A stretch of 64,000 nt of DNA from Proales similis. Taxonomy: Eukaryota > Rotifera > Eurotatoria > Ploima > Proalidae. A program made the position numbers and the translations under genes. Positions 24,001 to 34,582 of the stretch are shown here, piece by piece; the first letter of the stretch is position 1; each line of letters starts with the position of its first letter. The stretch spans positions 1-64,000 of the forward strand of contig JAGVRJ010000008.1 in NCBI GenBank assembly GCA_019059635.1, given 5' to 3'. The notes beneath the pieces were generated by a model. It made no database searches and was not told the DNA's origin. It saw nothing but the letters and a program-made list of their open reading frames with translations.

Positions 24001-26527
24001 ATGGATGTCGTCGGCTATCGATACAGCGGTGAGCTTTCAGATATTACCGTAAAAATAGGCCAGGATAAATTCAATTTGCATCGATTTCCACTCTTTGTGA
24101 GGAGCAACTATTTCAAGAATCTAAGCTCATTGTCTCAAGGCGATCAAGCTCACAAAGTAGTCGAATTAAACAACTTTCCAGGGGGCTCGAAAATATTTGG
24201 AATTATTGCGGATTACTGCTATAACAAAGACGTAATAATTACAGCTGAAAATGTGATCGGAGTAAGATGCGGAGCCGAATTTCTTGAAATGTCCGGCAAT
24301 GTTGGTAAAGGAGGCCTTGTTCTCATGGCAGACAATGTTCTCTATGACCTTCTGTACCAAGCAAAAGCCAAAAAGGACTATCGACATGTTTTGAGTATGC
24401 TATCCCAAGCTGCTCAGTTTCCTGAACTTGCATCCAAGTCAGGCATACAGACGCATTTAATTGACTGCTTTGTGGAGACCTTAGGCAGTTATGTTAGAAG
24501 CTCATCATCTTACGAAAATTTTCGACTATACGGACAGCAATCTTTTAAACGAAGTCTTAATCACTTGTCGCTTAACTCATCCGATCTTGATAAGCTGAAT
24601 AGCCTTCCCTTACAATGGATTGAAAGAATTATCCGTTCAAGTGTTCGCAACGGTCTTAATTTTTCCCTTTTGTCTTGTATTATTCAAAGTTACATTGACC
24701 ACAATACGGGTTTGAATTCTAAATATGAAATGGGAACTTCACAAACTCCAAGACAAGAAGCTAAGAAAAGCAATTTAATATCCATGGCTGCCGACATTTT
24801 CAAAGCTGAAAGCAAATTTGCCTCATTGGTTGAAGACAATCACGCAGATGATCTAGAAAATAAAACAACGCAAAATTTAAAAAGCATCGCAGGTTCTATA
24901 CTCGGAATGAAAGAATTTCGAGCGAAAGAAGAACTAAATGATGATGCCAGCTCCGATGACAAAAACCTTAAAGAAATCGCTGCATCGCTTCTAACAGATT
25001 CTAATGAAATGGAAAAAAAACCTGCAAGTTTGGTTCAGATTGCCGATGACGTTATGTCAAGTCAAAAGCCTGAAAATCTTATAAGAATTGCTGGAACAGT
25101 AATGGAACCGATTGATCAAAGTTCAGATGAAGATCAAAGCAAATCAAGTGAAGCCACAAATACTTTAACAAATCTTATCGGTATAGCTTCCAAGCTCCTG
25201 GGTCCAGTGAGTAAGGAGGTTAAGGCAAATGATGATTCAAGCAACCTAAGGCAAATCATGGGTGACTTAATTAATTCAAAATCACAACCGAATGAGAGCG
25301 AAAAAATTTTTAAACAGCCCTCCAGGAATGACACAACTGATCAAGAAAAGCTTGAAATAATAACTGAAATAACTAAAATCTTATTAGAACTAAATGTTGA
25401 GCCTCAGTTTTCTATCGATTGGCTTCTGAATTATATGGAAGCTTTGCACAAGCTTGATGCTGAGGCTCGTATCATAACTGCTTTTAACAAGTGGACTTGG
25501 GCTTCTCTTTGTGAACAAGGGAATGAACCTATTAAACTATCTACTATACCAGCTAGTGTTATGATTCAACTGACTAAAGACGTGATCAACAATGATAAAA
25601 ATAACGCAAAAAAAGTAAGAAGCAAAGAATTTGTTCTGATTGAAATGAAATGAATGACTTATTAAAAAAAAGCTGATTGAGCTGATTGACAGTTACCTTT
25701 TGAGCTTGGAGGAATGTGAAAAGCTTGATAGTCCATCATTTGAAAAGCTTATGTCTATTGTGCCTATGGACGAACGGGACTCTTTCGATACTCCTGCACG
25801 ATTATTGACAGGAATTTTAAAAGCAGGTAAGGATTTAACACTATTGAGATAAATGAATGTTTTATCGCATAACCGATTCTTAAAGATGACGGAAACGGCA
25901 AAAATTTATTAAGTCTAATTGATTTTAACAAACTTAATGAGGAGAGCTTAGAAGAGTGCCGTAAATGCAATCAGATCCCCCAAGATATAATAACCGATGC
26001 TGCTTTACAACTTTGTCGTAAACTTCGGAAAGAACTCGAGAATGCCAATTTAAATCAAAGAGCAAACGAAGTTAGAGTCAAGCCTATTAATTCAAAATAT
26101 TCCTACGATGTCCCATACTCAAGCTCATACGCCTCTTTGCGACCAAAGTTCTCATCCGCGTGTAAGCCTAAATCGTTAATGTTGCATTGTAAAACCTAAA
26201 AATAATATGGCATTTTGTTTAATTACAGCAAATCGACCAAGAGTATACGAATCATCGTCTACGGGCCATCCAATTCCGATAACTCGTACAAGTTACACCA
26301 ATAACACACCGCGCGCTTATCAGAATACGCGAAGAGAACCTGCTTCAACAGTGCTTTCAGCCACTTACAAATCTGGACAGCGTCCAATCTCTGTTTATTC
26401 ATCCCATCAAGCCTATAATTTGATGGATGGTGACGACTCAATGGCAGATGATGTTGATATCCAACTTGGAGAAGGTGATTTCTATGACTGCTATACTTCA
26501 ACTTTTACTTATTCCCGAGCCTACTGA
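24001..26527 (+). CDS. BTB protein of NPH3/RPT2-like (NRL) type with internal helical repeats
   Basis: 780 residues; exons 24001-25614, 25673-25826, 25886-26161 and 26229-26527; introns 58, 59 and 67 bp. The BTB (about 1-115) reads like the plant NRL family rather than typical animal BTBs: ELSDITVKIGQDKFNLHRFP, then FPGGSKIFGIIADYCYN, then ENVIGVRCGAEFLEM. An NPH3-like core follows (SLPLQWIERIIRS near 200). The C-terminal part also matches NPH3 order: LIDSYL, PMDERDSFDTPARLL, LLSLIDFNKLNEESLEECRK, NQIP. In plants these proteins are CUL3 substrate adaptors in phototropism and auxin signalling; the function here is unknown. Residues about 259-424 hold seven copies of a short repeat (NLxxIAxxLL type). 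Intron content and codon use look native, so I see no sign of recent transfer. Confidence 0.85.
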
Positions 26528-26658
26528 AAATCGATAAAAAAAAATTTGGAAATTTTAATCAATCAATTTAAGTATAACTAGATATAAGATCGAATTTTAA
26601 AGTTTAGATTTAGCGTGCTTCTAGAAATATAAGAGTTTTTCGAATTTGCTATCTGCTC

Positions 26659-27904
26659 TTAAATGGGCTTGGGAACATTTTTCATAAAAGTGCCGCACAG
26701 GTTTCCCGCTGGGTAATAGTTACCAACTGCAAAGAAGCTACCGTCCGGTCTACGAGCAACCCCGAATCCAGCTTCTTTAGTGGCTTTCCATATAACCTTT
26801 AAGGAAATTTAAGCGAGCCTTTTATTTTTGAGTGTTACTTAGACAATTTACCTGGGTGAAATGGCCCGTCGCAGGTTGAAAGTCTTTGCTAAAATCATGC
26901 TGCTTTATTTCATCATACCATTGTTTAGTAGCTCTCTCTCCTTGTTGGGCAATATATAATAATTAAAAAGAGAATTTTTTTTTAAAAAATAAGTTAAAAT
27001 AACATTTACCTGAAAAATATTCAACTTGGCTATCGTGAAAAAAGGCTAAATTTTCGCCTAGCTTGGACCCTAAGTAGGTATTTGAGCTGTGAAAAAGGCT
27101 TCCGGATCGTGCAAGCTTCTCTGCATAAGTCTGGGCTACACTGGATAGTTCTGGGTTGTGAATAAGAGCAGGACAGCAGTGTCGGGCTCGATAATGATTG
27201 TGAGCTCGGATTGCTTCCATAATGAATCTTTCTTGAAGAGGTCGTGAGCTTAAAGCTGAAGCTTGAGTGTTGCCTTTTTTAGCAACTTCATTGTCTACGA
27301 CCTGAATCACAGATTTGGGCTTGCTTTGGGGTATGGATCGCTCAGCTTTTAGAGAAGAAGGGTTTATTTTCAAATCTTCTGAAGAAGACAGAGGACAAAA
27401 GACATTATTGACAAATTCACCCCGATAATTCCCAGCTGGCCAATAAAAGACAACAGCATAAAATTGTCCATGTCGAGTTATGGCATACCCAACTCCTAGT
27501 TTGCGTGTTCCGCTCCAGACAATTTGGGTAAAATGACCCGTATCGGGGGAACCTTGTCCTTTATCATAAATGTAATTTGATGACTCATCGTACCATGTAT
27601 CAGTTAATCTTTTGCCTGGTGAAAAACAAAAATAAGAGATTTGAAAAAAAAAGAAATTCTAAAGCTCACCTTCAATATAAAAAGTATCTGCGCGAGCGAT
27701 ATTTTCGCCTACTGGCTTGTTATTAACTATGAAATTGCGATATTTAAGTTTATCATCAATAGCTAACTGTTCAGCCCATTCTTGTGCAAGTTTGCTTAGA
27801 TTTGAATCTAACTCCAAGTCAGTCACCCCATGTTCTTTTCTTCTCTGGTTATGAGCGTTAAGAACTTCCAATGCAAAAGCTTCTTGGCTCACAAGGTAGG
27901 ACAT
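26659..27904 (-). CDS. double CAP-domain protein, GAPR-1/GLIPR2-like
   Basis: 355 residues; exons 27904-27670, 27615-27010, 26940-26852 and 26796-26659. Two CAP (SCP/TAPS) domains lie in tandem. The first has LNAHNQRRKEHGV, GENIA, TGHFTQIVWSGTRKLGVGYA and FYWPAGN. The second has IRAHNHYRARH, LGENLAFFHD, GHFTQ, IWKATKEAGFGVA and NYYPAGN. No signal peptide is visible, and both halves resemble intracellular Golgi-associated GAPR-1, not secreted venom allergens. The introns interrupt both CAP domains at similar places (after the GEN region), which fits origin by internal duplication. A linker of about 60 residues rich in Lys and Ser joins them. Confidence 0.88.
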
Positions 27905-28181
27905 TGCTGCATTAACTAGCCTTGAAGAAGCTTAATAACTAAATATATTTCAACTAGAATATGGCCTATTTTAATGGCAATTTATTATGGCTCATTAAAA
28001 TAGATCATAATTTTTCGGACGATAAGAAATTGGCTAAACTACTCCCTAACGGGCCGACATATGATAAAAGGGTGAAAAGATAAAATGCCTCGTTTTTATT
28101 TGACCATATATACTCTATAAAATTGATGCAGGTTAGCAACAATTCTGCTTGTATACGATTATCTAATCGAAGAAAATTCGC

Positions 28182-29462
28182 TCAAGTTAGACTCTTTGCG
28201 CATCGAAATCCTAGGTTCATTGCACTAGTGTCGGGAGTGTTTTTACTTCTTGATGCGCATCGATAACGATGACAAAAGCCTGGATGACACATGAACGAAC
28301 CTTTAAAAATATCTTTGCAGCTCTCAGTATCCAAAACAATCATAACTTGAATTACCTCCTTTCTTGACTCTTTCAGACCCATTGTTAGGTCCTTTCTATA
28401 TTAGATATTATTCAGAAGATTGAGTTAAATGTTTATAAGGTAGAAGTTTCTAAAGAATATTTGGCTCACCGGATTTCTGGAGGATTGTTTTGAATGCTCG
28501 ATTGTCCACCAGTCCTGAACCCATTCCCAAACATTTCCGACGATGTTTTTCATCCCGAACTTGTTTTGCTCAAAACTGTCTACCTATCGGAACTCGAAAT
28601 ATTTCATAAATGTCTATTGTCAATTTTTAATTACCGGTGCTGTAGTCAGATAACCATCTTCTGCAGAATTGTAATCTGGAAAATATCCCTGCCAAATATT
28701 CATATAATGCTTTCCATTTGGATTTGGTAGATTTCCCCAAGGATAAAGCCTATCTGATAACCCTCCTCGACAAGCAAATTCCCACTCAGCTTCAGTTGGC
28801 AATCGTTTTCCGAGATAACTGCAATAATTGTTTGCGTCATTCCAACTGACATGAATTACTGGGTGAAAAAGTCGATTATGAATATCAGATCCCAAACCCT
28901 CTGGGCGACACCATGAAGCATTTCTGACCAGTACCCACCAAGGCACTTGTGACACCTACAAGTACTTTAAAGGAAGAAGGTACACTTTCGGAAAACAAAA
29001 CTTACTGATCTTTCAATCGACTTTTTGACATCAGCATTCAAACTACTTTCAAGGCAATATGAATCTCCCAGAATCTCAGCCTAAATCCAACCTCGTTAGG
29101 ATGATAAAGGAAATAAGAGAGCAATCTAAATTTACTTCGGTTTTATATCCTGTTGCATCAACAAATTCGGCAAATTGAAAATTACTCACTTCTGTTTGAT
29201 CGATGCAGAAAGGATCAAGGAAAACAGGACGAGCGGGAGCCTCGCCGTCCATTCGAAATATAGGAGTGTCAGTTCCCATAAAAAATGAACTATTCCTTTG
29301 AGAAAAGCATTGCATGCGAGAGTTTGAAGACAGTTTCGGGGAGTATTTTCTGGAAGTTGGTGTTATACACCAATCAGTTCCTAAGCATTCGGGATAAGTA
29401 AGACATCTCAGAGCATATGCCTGGCATTTAAATATAAGAATATAAAAAACAAGGTTCAGCAT
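28182..29462 (-). CDS. SUMF1: SUMF1, formylglycine-generating enzyme
   Basis: Converts a sulfatase active-site Cys to formylglycine in the ER. Exons 29462-29136, 29080-29006, 28955-28635, 28583-28470, 28395-28356 and 28300-28182; 331 residues. The N-terminus is a plausible signal peptide ([17 protein letters not shown]). Family blocks: [89 protein letters not shown]. The catalytic cysteine pair is kept in [13 protein letters not shown], and the C-terminal NLGFRCA is intact. An active enzyme is expected. Confidence 0.95.
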
Positions 29463-29695
29463 GCTTATGCGTCAATAGCCTATTTAATTGAGAGCAAGTA
29501 TTAAGCTCTCATGTAAAATGTTTGAGTAAATATGATTATGAAAAATTTTACCCGTGGAGGGTTTCTCTGGTAAAGGCGAGAACTAAACTCGTGATGAAAA
29601 AATCCAGCCGATTAATTTGTCTTTTTTTCTAGTTTTTTAGCCTACATAGAGAAATGCGAAATTTTACATAATTATATATTTAAGCGCAATTTTAG
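29463..29695. promoter_or_regulatory. short divergent promoter region SUMF1/SDR
   Basis: 233 bp between the SUMF1 start (-) and the first supported SDR exon (+). Any missing first exon of the SDR would have to lie here. No clean ATG-containing exon was found. Confidence 0.35.
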
Positions 29696-30604
29696 ACTTT
29701 GGTACTTAAATCTTCTGGCTTACTTGACCAAAAGCTCAATGGAACTGCAAGGTTATTTAAGTTGAATACTACGATTTCTGCTTCAAAATCTTTTTTAAAA
29801 CATTTTAAAGGACGTGTTGCCTTTATTGCTGGTGGGACCGGAATAGTAGGCTCTGGAATAGCGGTGTCGCTGCTGAAAGAGGGGTGCACAGTTTGGGTTG
29901 CATCAAGAGATGAAAAACGACTGGAAAGCTTTAAAGAAAGTCTTGACTCGGAGATAAAAGGAAACCTACACACTATCCTGGGTGAAGTTGCTGACGAAGC
30001 TGGTTGTTCAAAGATTTGTCAAAAGATCTTGGAGAAATCTGGGAAGATAAATCATGTTATCTCAAGCTTGGGTAAGTTTACTTTTTCGTTTTTTCCACTA
30101 AAATTATTGAATAAAAAAATTTTAGGCGGTTGGTGGATGAATGGCCCACTAAGTGAGCAAAGCGTCGAAGATTTTAACAGACTTTACACTGATATGGTTC
30201 TTTCCCATTTTGTGGTCTACAAAACTTTTGCCAAGCATTTGACTCAAAATCCAGGCTCTACTTACACTTTCATAACAGGGGGATCAGGAGAAGCAGTTGA
30301 ATGAGGAAAGCCGTTTGAACCGAGGGCCAGCCTGCTAAACTTCTGCTCTACGGCTGCTTATGGAGTTTACAATGCTGCTTTTTCCGAATTTTTCGATCAT
30401 CCGAACCTTCGAGTATCGCAACTACGCATTTCATTCTGGGTGCGACCTCGACCCGATAACGAATTTGATTCGGCTTCGAGTCAATTTGAAGTTGGCAATG
30501 ATTTCGTTGAAAGATTCATCCCAAAAATAATTCGGAAACATCGCCAAGGAATATTCAAGGCTAAGGACAGACAGGCCGCAGAAATTGAATACAATCAAAT
30601 TTAA
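29696..30604 (+). pseudogene. short-chain dehydrogenase/reductase interrupted by one in-frame TGA
   Basis: Exons 29696-30071 and 30126-30604 (54-bp intron). The NAD(P)-binding motif AGGTGIVGSGIA is at the N-terminal side, followed by strand-helix units and the sheet-end VISSLGG. After FITGGSGEAVE there is a TGA at 30302-30304, and the same frame then continues for 99 codons of clearly SDR-like sequence (FCSTAAYGVYNAAF) to TAA. The YxxxK Lys is not at the usual place, so the family member is atypical. No in-frame ATG precedes the dinucleotide-binding motif; the exon seems to follow an acceptor at 29695, and I found no first exon. Possible readings: a young pseudogene, a sequencing error, or stop-codon readthrough. 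Only one lesion is present. Confidence 0.65.
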
Positions 30605-30795
30605 AATTGAAACTAGAAAGGCAATAGAAATATGGGTAGAGAATTAGCTTTATTTTTAGAACTTTTCATACTGAGATAAGATTCAAAAATTGGTTGATTG
30701 CTTGAAAATTCAGTAAAAGATTCAATATTATATAGTTATCCGACACATTGAGGTAGTCGCGTTAGTTTGCATGAAAAATTATCTAAAATCGCGAT

Positions 30796-32139
30796 TCATT
30801 TGCGTCTGGAAGGACGAAAACGATGTTGGTTATAAAGATTACAACATGTTGAAGAGTTTATTTCACTGAGGCAGACTCTCTTTGATTTTACTAGCTTGTC
30901 TGCTCTTAACCATTCTGGAGTCACAATATTTGATGGAAGCCATTCTACAAGAAGCCACTTCGATCCATCAGAGTCACGACGTGAGGCAGATATTTTCGAA
31001 TGGAGAGTCAGAATTCCTTCTGACTCGTAAGAGAGCTCTTTTAACTTATCTTCGATTAATGAAACTGAATGCAAGTCAACAATATCCTTATATTTAACTT
31101 TCTTGTATTTGCTCTGACTCTTGGTCTGTTTTTTTCGCTTGGTCAATGATTTAAGCATCTGGGCATAATCTATGGGTTCGTTTCGGCTATTAGAGTTACT
31201 GGTATTTCGTAGGAACGCAAGCCTAGCTGCAGGTCCTTGAAGGTTACGGGTTGCTTTGTTAGGCAAAGTGCGCCCGTTGGCTATATTCGTACCCATGCTA
31301 TTCGAGATGACTGTGTTTGACGTGTTTATGTGACTTTGGACATGTTTTTCCCTCGCTGCCTCTGTTCGAAATTTTCTTTTGCATCCTTCAAATATGCACT
31401 GAAAAGGCCTCGTATCTATATGATCTATCACATGTCTTTCGAGCCAATTGAAGCTACACGAAGGTGATTTGTAAACTGAACATCCTTTCCAATAACATTT
31501 GAACTGCTTTTGCTTTTTTTGTGAAAATATATGTTTTGATTTAATGTGCTCAATCAAAGAGTCGTCAATCAACGAGGTGGGAGCCACGTAATGGCATTTG
31601 TGCCACATGCATCTAACACCCGAATCCGTAGCAGTTGAATTTATATGACTGCGATAACTTGCCGAAGTTGAACTGTTGGAACTCTTGCTACTCCCAGTAC
31701 TGCTTCGGAGTGAATTACATGAGGATGTGAAGCTTCGAGTGTTGGGAGTCAGACACGACGATTGACTGGAATTTGATGGAGCTTCATCCGAGTTACTTGT
31801 CTCTGAACTTGACCGCAAAAAAGTATGGGATGATGTATCTGACAGGTCGAGATTGTAGTTAGAGGAGTCAAACGAAGTTGAAGGGCTGGTATTGCTTGAT
31901 CGAGTCGTTATACTTAATGCCCCGCTCAAATATGAGCTTGGAGCGTGTTGTAGCGATGAGTTGCTTGAAAACGAACCCGATTGATCTCCGCTTATGTCTC
32001 CACTACAAAACTCCGTTAAGAACGAACTACCTGATTTGGGGGAGATACTATGGGCTTCGAAACGGCGCTCTTTGCAAGCTACTGCTGATTGTAAGCCTAC
32101 TTCAGCTTCAGACTTGCGCTTGGACGCAAGATTTTTCAT
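30796..32139 (-). CDS. AEBP2: AEBP2/jing zinc-finger cofactor of PRC2
   Basis: Accessory subunit of Polycomb repressive complex 2. Single exon, 447 residues, ATG 32139-32137. The first 170 residues are Ser-rich and low in complexity. Three C2H2 fingers follow at about 173-272 in the AEBP2 pattern: CMWHKCHYVAPTS, CYWKGCSVYKSPSCSFNWL, then CIFEGCKRKFRTEAA. The C-terminal part contains SKWLLVEWLPSNIVTPEWL, matching the AEBP2 C-terminal region that contacts RBBP4/SUZ12. A basic KRKKQTKSQSKYKKVKYKD stretch lies between, equivalent to the basic linker. No C-terminal finger is missing. Confidence 0.88.
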   Translation of the reverse strand: MKNLASKRKSEAEVGLQSAVACKERRFEAHSISPKSGSSFLTEFCSGDISGDQSGSFSSNSSLQHAPSSYLSGALSITTRSSNTSPSTSFDSSNYNLDLSDTSSHTFLRSSSETSNSDEAPSNSSQSSCLTPNTRSFTSSCNSLRSSTGSSKSSNSSTSASYRSHINSTATDSGVRCMWHKCHYVAPTSLIDDSLIEHIKSKHIFSQKKQKQFKCYWKGCSVYKSPSCSFNWLERHVIDHIDTRPFQCIFEGCKRKFRTEAAREKHVQSHINTSNTVISNSMGTNIANGRTLPNKATRNLQGPAARLAFLRNTSNSNSRNEPIDYAQMLKSLTKRKKQTKSQSKYKKVKYKDIVDLHSVSLIEDKLKELSYESEGILTLHSKISASRRDSDGSKWLLVEWLPSNIVTPEWLRADKLVKSKRVCLSEINSSTCCNLYNQHRFRPSRRK

Positions 32140-33147
32140 GGTTCAGCCCGAATAATTTTGAGGGTTCACATGGGCATCTAGTTTAAAGGGTGAAAATAAA
32201 TACTTTCTGGGCACGTTATGCGGCGAAATTATGCGTCAAACGCAGTCCAATAGCTAATTAAGCCTTTATTTCATCGTAGCCCTGCGATGATCCTGTCTTG
32301 TCCGAAGTTGTCCGAGTTTTAAGAAAAGCATAGGAACTCGGTGACTAAAAAATCAGCTATCTACAGCATTAGAACGTGTTAGAACGTAATTGTATCTTAT
32401 GATGACGGAAGAGCGTTCATTAGAGTGATAGAGTGTTCATTTAAACGAATTTTATTGACAGTCCAAGAATAATACATTAGCTTTTAATAAATTAACTTTA
32501 AAACCTTAATTACAAAAAATTGTAATCTTTGACTTGACATGATAACGAATTGGCTCTAGATTCCGCTCAAGCCTTCCTAACGTTTCAAGATATTCGCGCG
32601 AATCACGCACTGTGAAAAAAAACAGTTCAGCAAAGCATCAAGGGATCTCATGGCCTATAGTCGCGTTGGTGTGACCATGTCTTGATCTTCACCTGAGTTG
32701 GATTCGGTTGTATCTTTTGGATAGCTTATCTCTTAAACCTTAAAAAATCTCTGACTGGGATAACACCGGATTCGCTGCCAGTCCACTATCACAAGCAACA
32801 TACCCGAGAGGGATCAAACCGAATCTTCTCTTTAAAACTTTCGATTGCTCGAAAAATATCCGGGTGTTAGACTGGCAAGTATTTCTGAGTCGAAAATTAT
32901 GTCTCGATGCTGTTATTTGTTTTCGAGCCATTTTAATCTTAGTGGTCCCCTTCTAAATACGTGTTGACCAAAAAGCCGAAGAACTTGGTAAATTTGGTAA
33001 TCGCAAATGAATTATAAGCTTTAACCATCGACTACAAAGCCTCACTCAATGTATTTATTTTGATGAATGACAAAATCAAAATAAGCACTTGATACTTTTC
33101 GAAAAGTTAAGTGAATTACGCCACGCGATGTAAGCGTTCATTAGCAG
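32140..33147. other. divergent intergenic region AEBP2/COA5
   Basis: About 1 kb between the divergent AEBP2 and COA5 starts. A 63-residue basic frame on the minus strand (32931-32740) begins with a true ATG but has no family resemblance and no supporting splice context. I list it only here. Confidence 0.45.
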
Positions 33148-33471
33148 ATGAGTTTTTTAAAACTGCCACAATCTACTCGATCAAGAATTTCAGGAGTCTT
33201 ACAAAACATAAGCGCCATGTCGGACGTTGATGATGCTTATGCCCATAATACCAAGCAAAAATGCGATGGCCTACGATACGATCTCAAAATGTGTATGCTG
33301 AATACGGAATGCGTAAAGCGTTTTCACAAAGTACCACGCAAGTGTCTCCAGGAGCCTGAAATGGCGCAGTTTGTCGATGAAAAGTGCTGGGCCCTTGCAA
33401 ACGCTTTTTTTGAATGCAAGCGCTCGTTAATCGACATGAGAACCAGATTCAGAGGACCTAAAGGTTATTAA
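33148..33471 (+). CDS. COA5: COA5/PET191 cytochrome oxidase assembly factor
   Basis: Small mitochondrial intermembrane-space protein for complex IV assembly. 107 residues, single exon. It has the twin CX9C arrangement: Cys39/Cys49 and Cys80/Cys90, with the family extras Cys55 and Cys66. The signature end FFECKRSLIDMRTRFRGPKG is nearly the human sequence. The first ATG (33148) adds 23 residues relative to human; a second ATG at 33217 (MSDVDDAYAH) would give the usual length. The longer form is basic and amphipathic, presequence-like, which is unusual for a CX9C protein. I cannot decide between the starts. Confidence 0.93.
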   Translation: MSFLKLPQSTRSRISGVLQNISAMSDVDDAYAHNTKQKCDGLRYDLKMCMLNTECVKRFHKVPRKCLQEPEMAQFVDEKCWALANAFFECKRSLIDMRTRFRGPKGY

Positions 33472-33700
33472 ATCCTAATCTTTAATTAGCAGAATTTCTT
33501 CTAGCTTCCTTTTTACTGCTTGCGTTGCTTCACTGATTAATAAAATAATTAATTAACCTAGTTTCTCACAATAATCCAATTCTTTCCAGTTTTACAAAAA
33601 ATATTCTAACTGAAGCATGTCGAGATAAAGGATTATTTAAGAATGGCTCAAATAAAAAAGATAGCTAGGCTTTTTGAAATAAATAGCAAAGCTCTCTGGT

Positions 33701-34582
33701 ATGCTTCTAAAACACAAAATGGTTTCTGCTTTTAAATTATTTAAATTTTCACTCTTTCTCTGCAATACATTATATTTTCTGCTTGGAATATTGTTTCTAA
33801 CTCTAAGCTCATTCTTTTACTTGAGTTCAAATCCACTTAATGAGCTCGTCAATTTTGAGTTTGGACTAGTCTATGCAAAAGTATATTACAGTGTAATGGC
33901 ATTTTGCCTCGGACTCATGTTCGTTGGACTTGTTGGCGCTACTGGAATATTGAATGAAAAGGGATGGATATTAATTGTATACTTCAGCTCATTATTTGTT
34001 ATTTTTTCTTTTCAATTCTCAATCGCTATATTCCTATACTTACGCAGTAACAATTTATTTGAACAGTTTTCAAGAATGATGTACGATGCCATTCTTTATC
34101 ATTACTCGACTAGCCGAATTCATTTCCAGGCTGTTGACTATATTCAATATCAGTATAACTGCTGTGGCTGGTACTCGGGTCGCGATTGGCTTCAATCAAC
34201 ATACGCTAATCCAATAGTTTCCCGAAGCTTTTATAACCAAATATCTACTTTAAGTCCAATCCAGCCAAAAAAAATACCTCGTTCATGTTGTATTGATAGC
34301 AGCGATTATCGTTGTGTCGTAAATGGAAAATTTCATTCAATCGGATGCGAGGCCAGATTAGGGGAAAAATTCAGTCAAATAGAAATTCTTATGGCCTGGC
34401 TTTTGGCCTCATTAAACATTTTTCAACTTTTCATTCTGGCCATATCACTGTTTATTTTATGTAGACTATTTTCGAAGCGGTTTGAATTTCAGTCTTGGTT
34501 TAGCGAACAAAATAAGTCTAGAAAAAGAAAAAGCGTCGAGGATAAGGAGCGAATTTTTTATGTGACGAGCGAGGGCTTGTAA
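33701..34582 (+). CDS. tetraspanin
   Basis: 293 residues, single exon. Four membrane segments: three in the first 110 residues (LFLCNTLYFLLGILFLTLSS, VMAFCLGLMFVGLVGATGIL, VIFSFQFSIAIFLYLR) and one near 230-255. The large extracellular loop carries the diagnostic NCCGW, then PRSCC and IGC, a six-cysteine pattern. The cytoplasmic tail is basic (NKSRKRKS) and ends EGL. A second ATG at 33719 is an alternative start. No ortholog assignment. Confidence 0.9.
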   Translation: MLLKHKMVSAFKLFKFSLFLCNTLYFLLGILFLTLSSFFYLSSNPLNELVNFEFGLVYAKVYYSVMAFCLGLMFVGLVGATGILNEKGWILIVYFSSLFVIFSFQFSIAIFLYLRSNNLFEQFSRMMYDAILYHYSTSRIHFQAVDYIQYQYNCCGWYSGRDWLQSTYANPIVSRSFYNQISTLSPIQPKKIPRSCCIDSSDYRCVVNGKFHSIGCEARLGEKFSQIEILMAWLLASLNIFQLFILAISLFILCRLFSKRFEFQSWFSEQNKSRKRKSVEDKERIFYVTSEGL

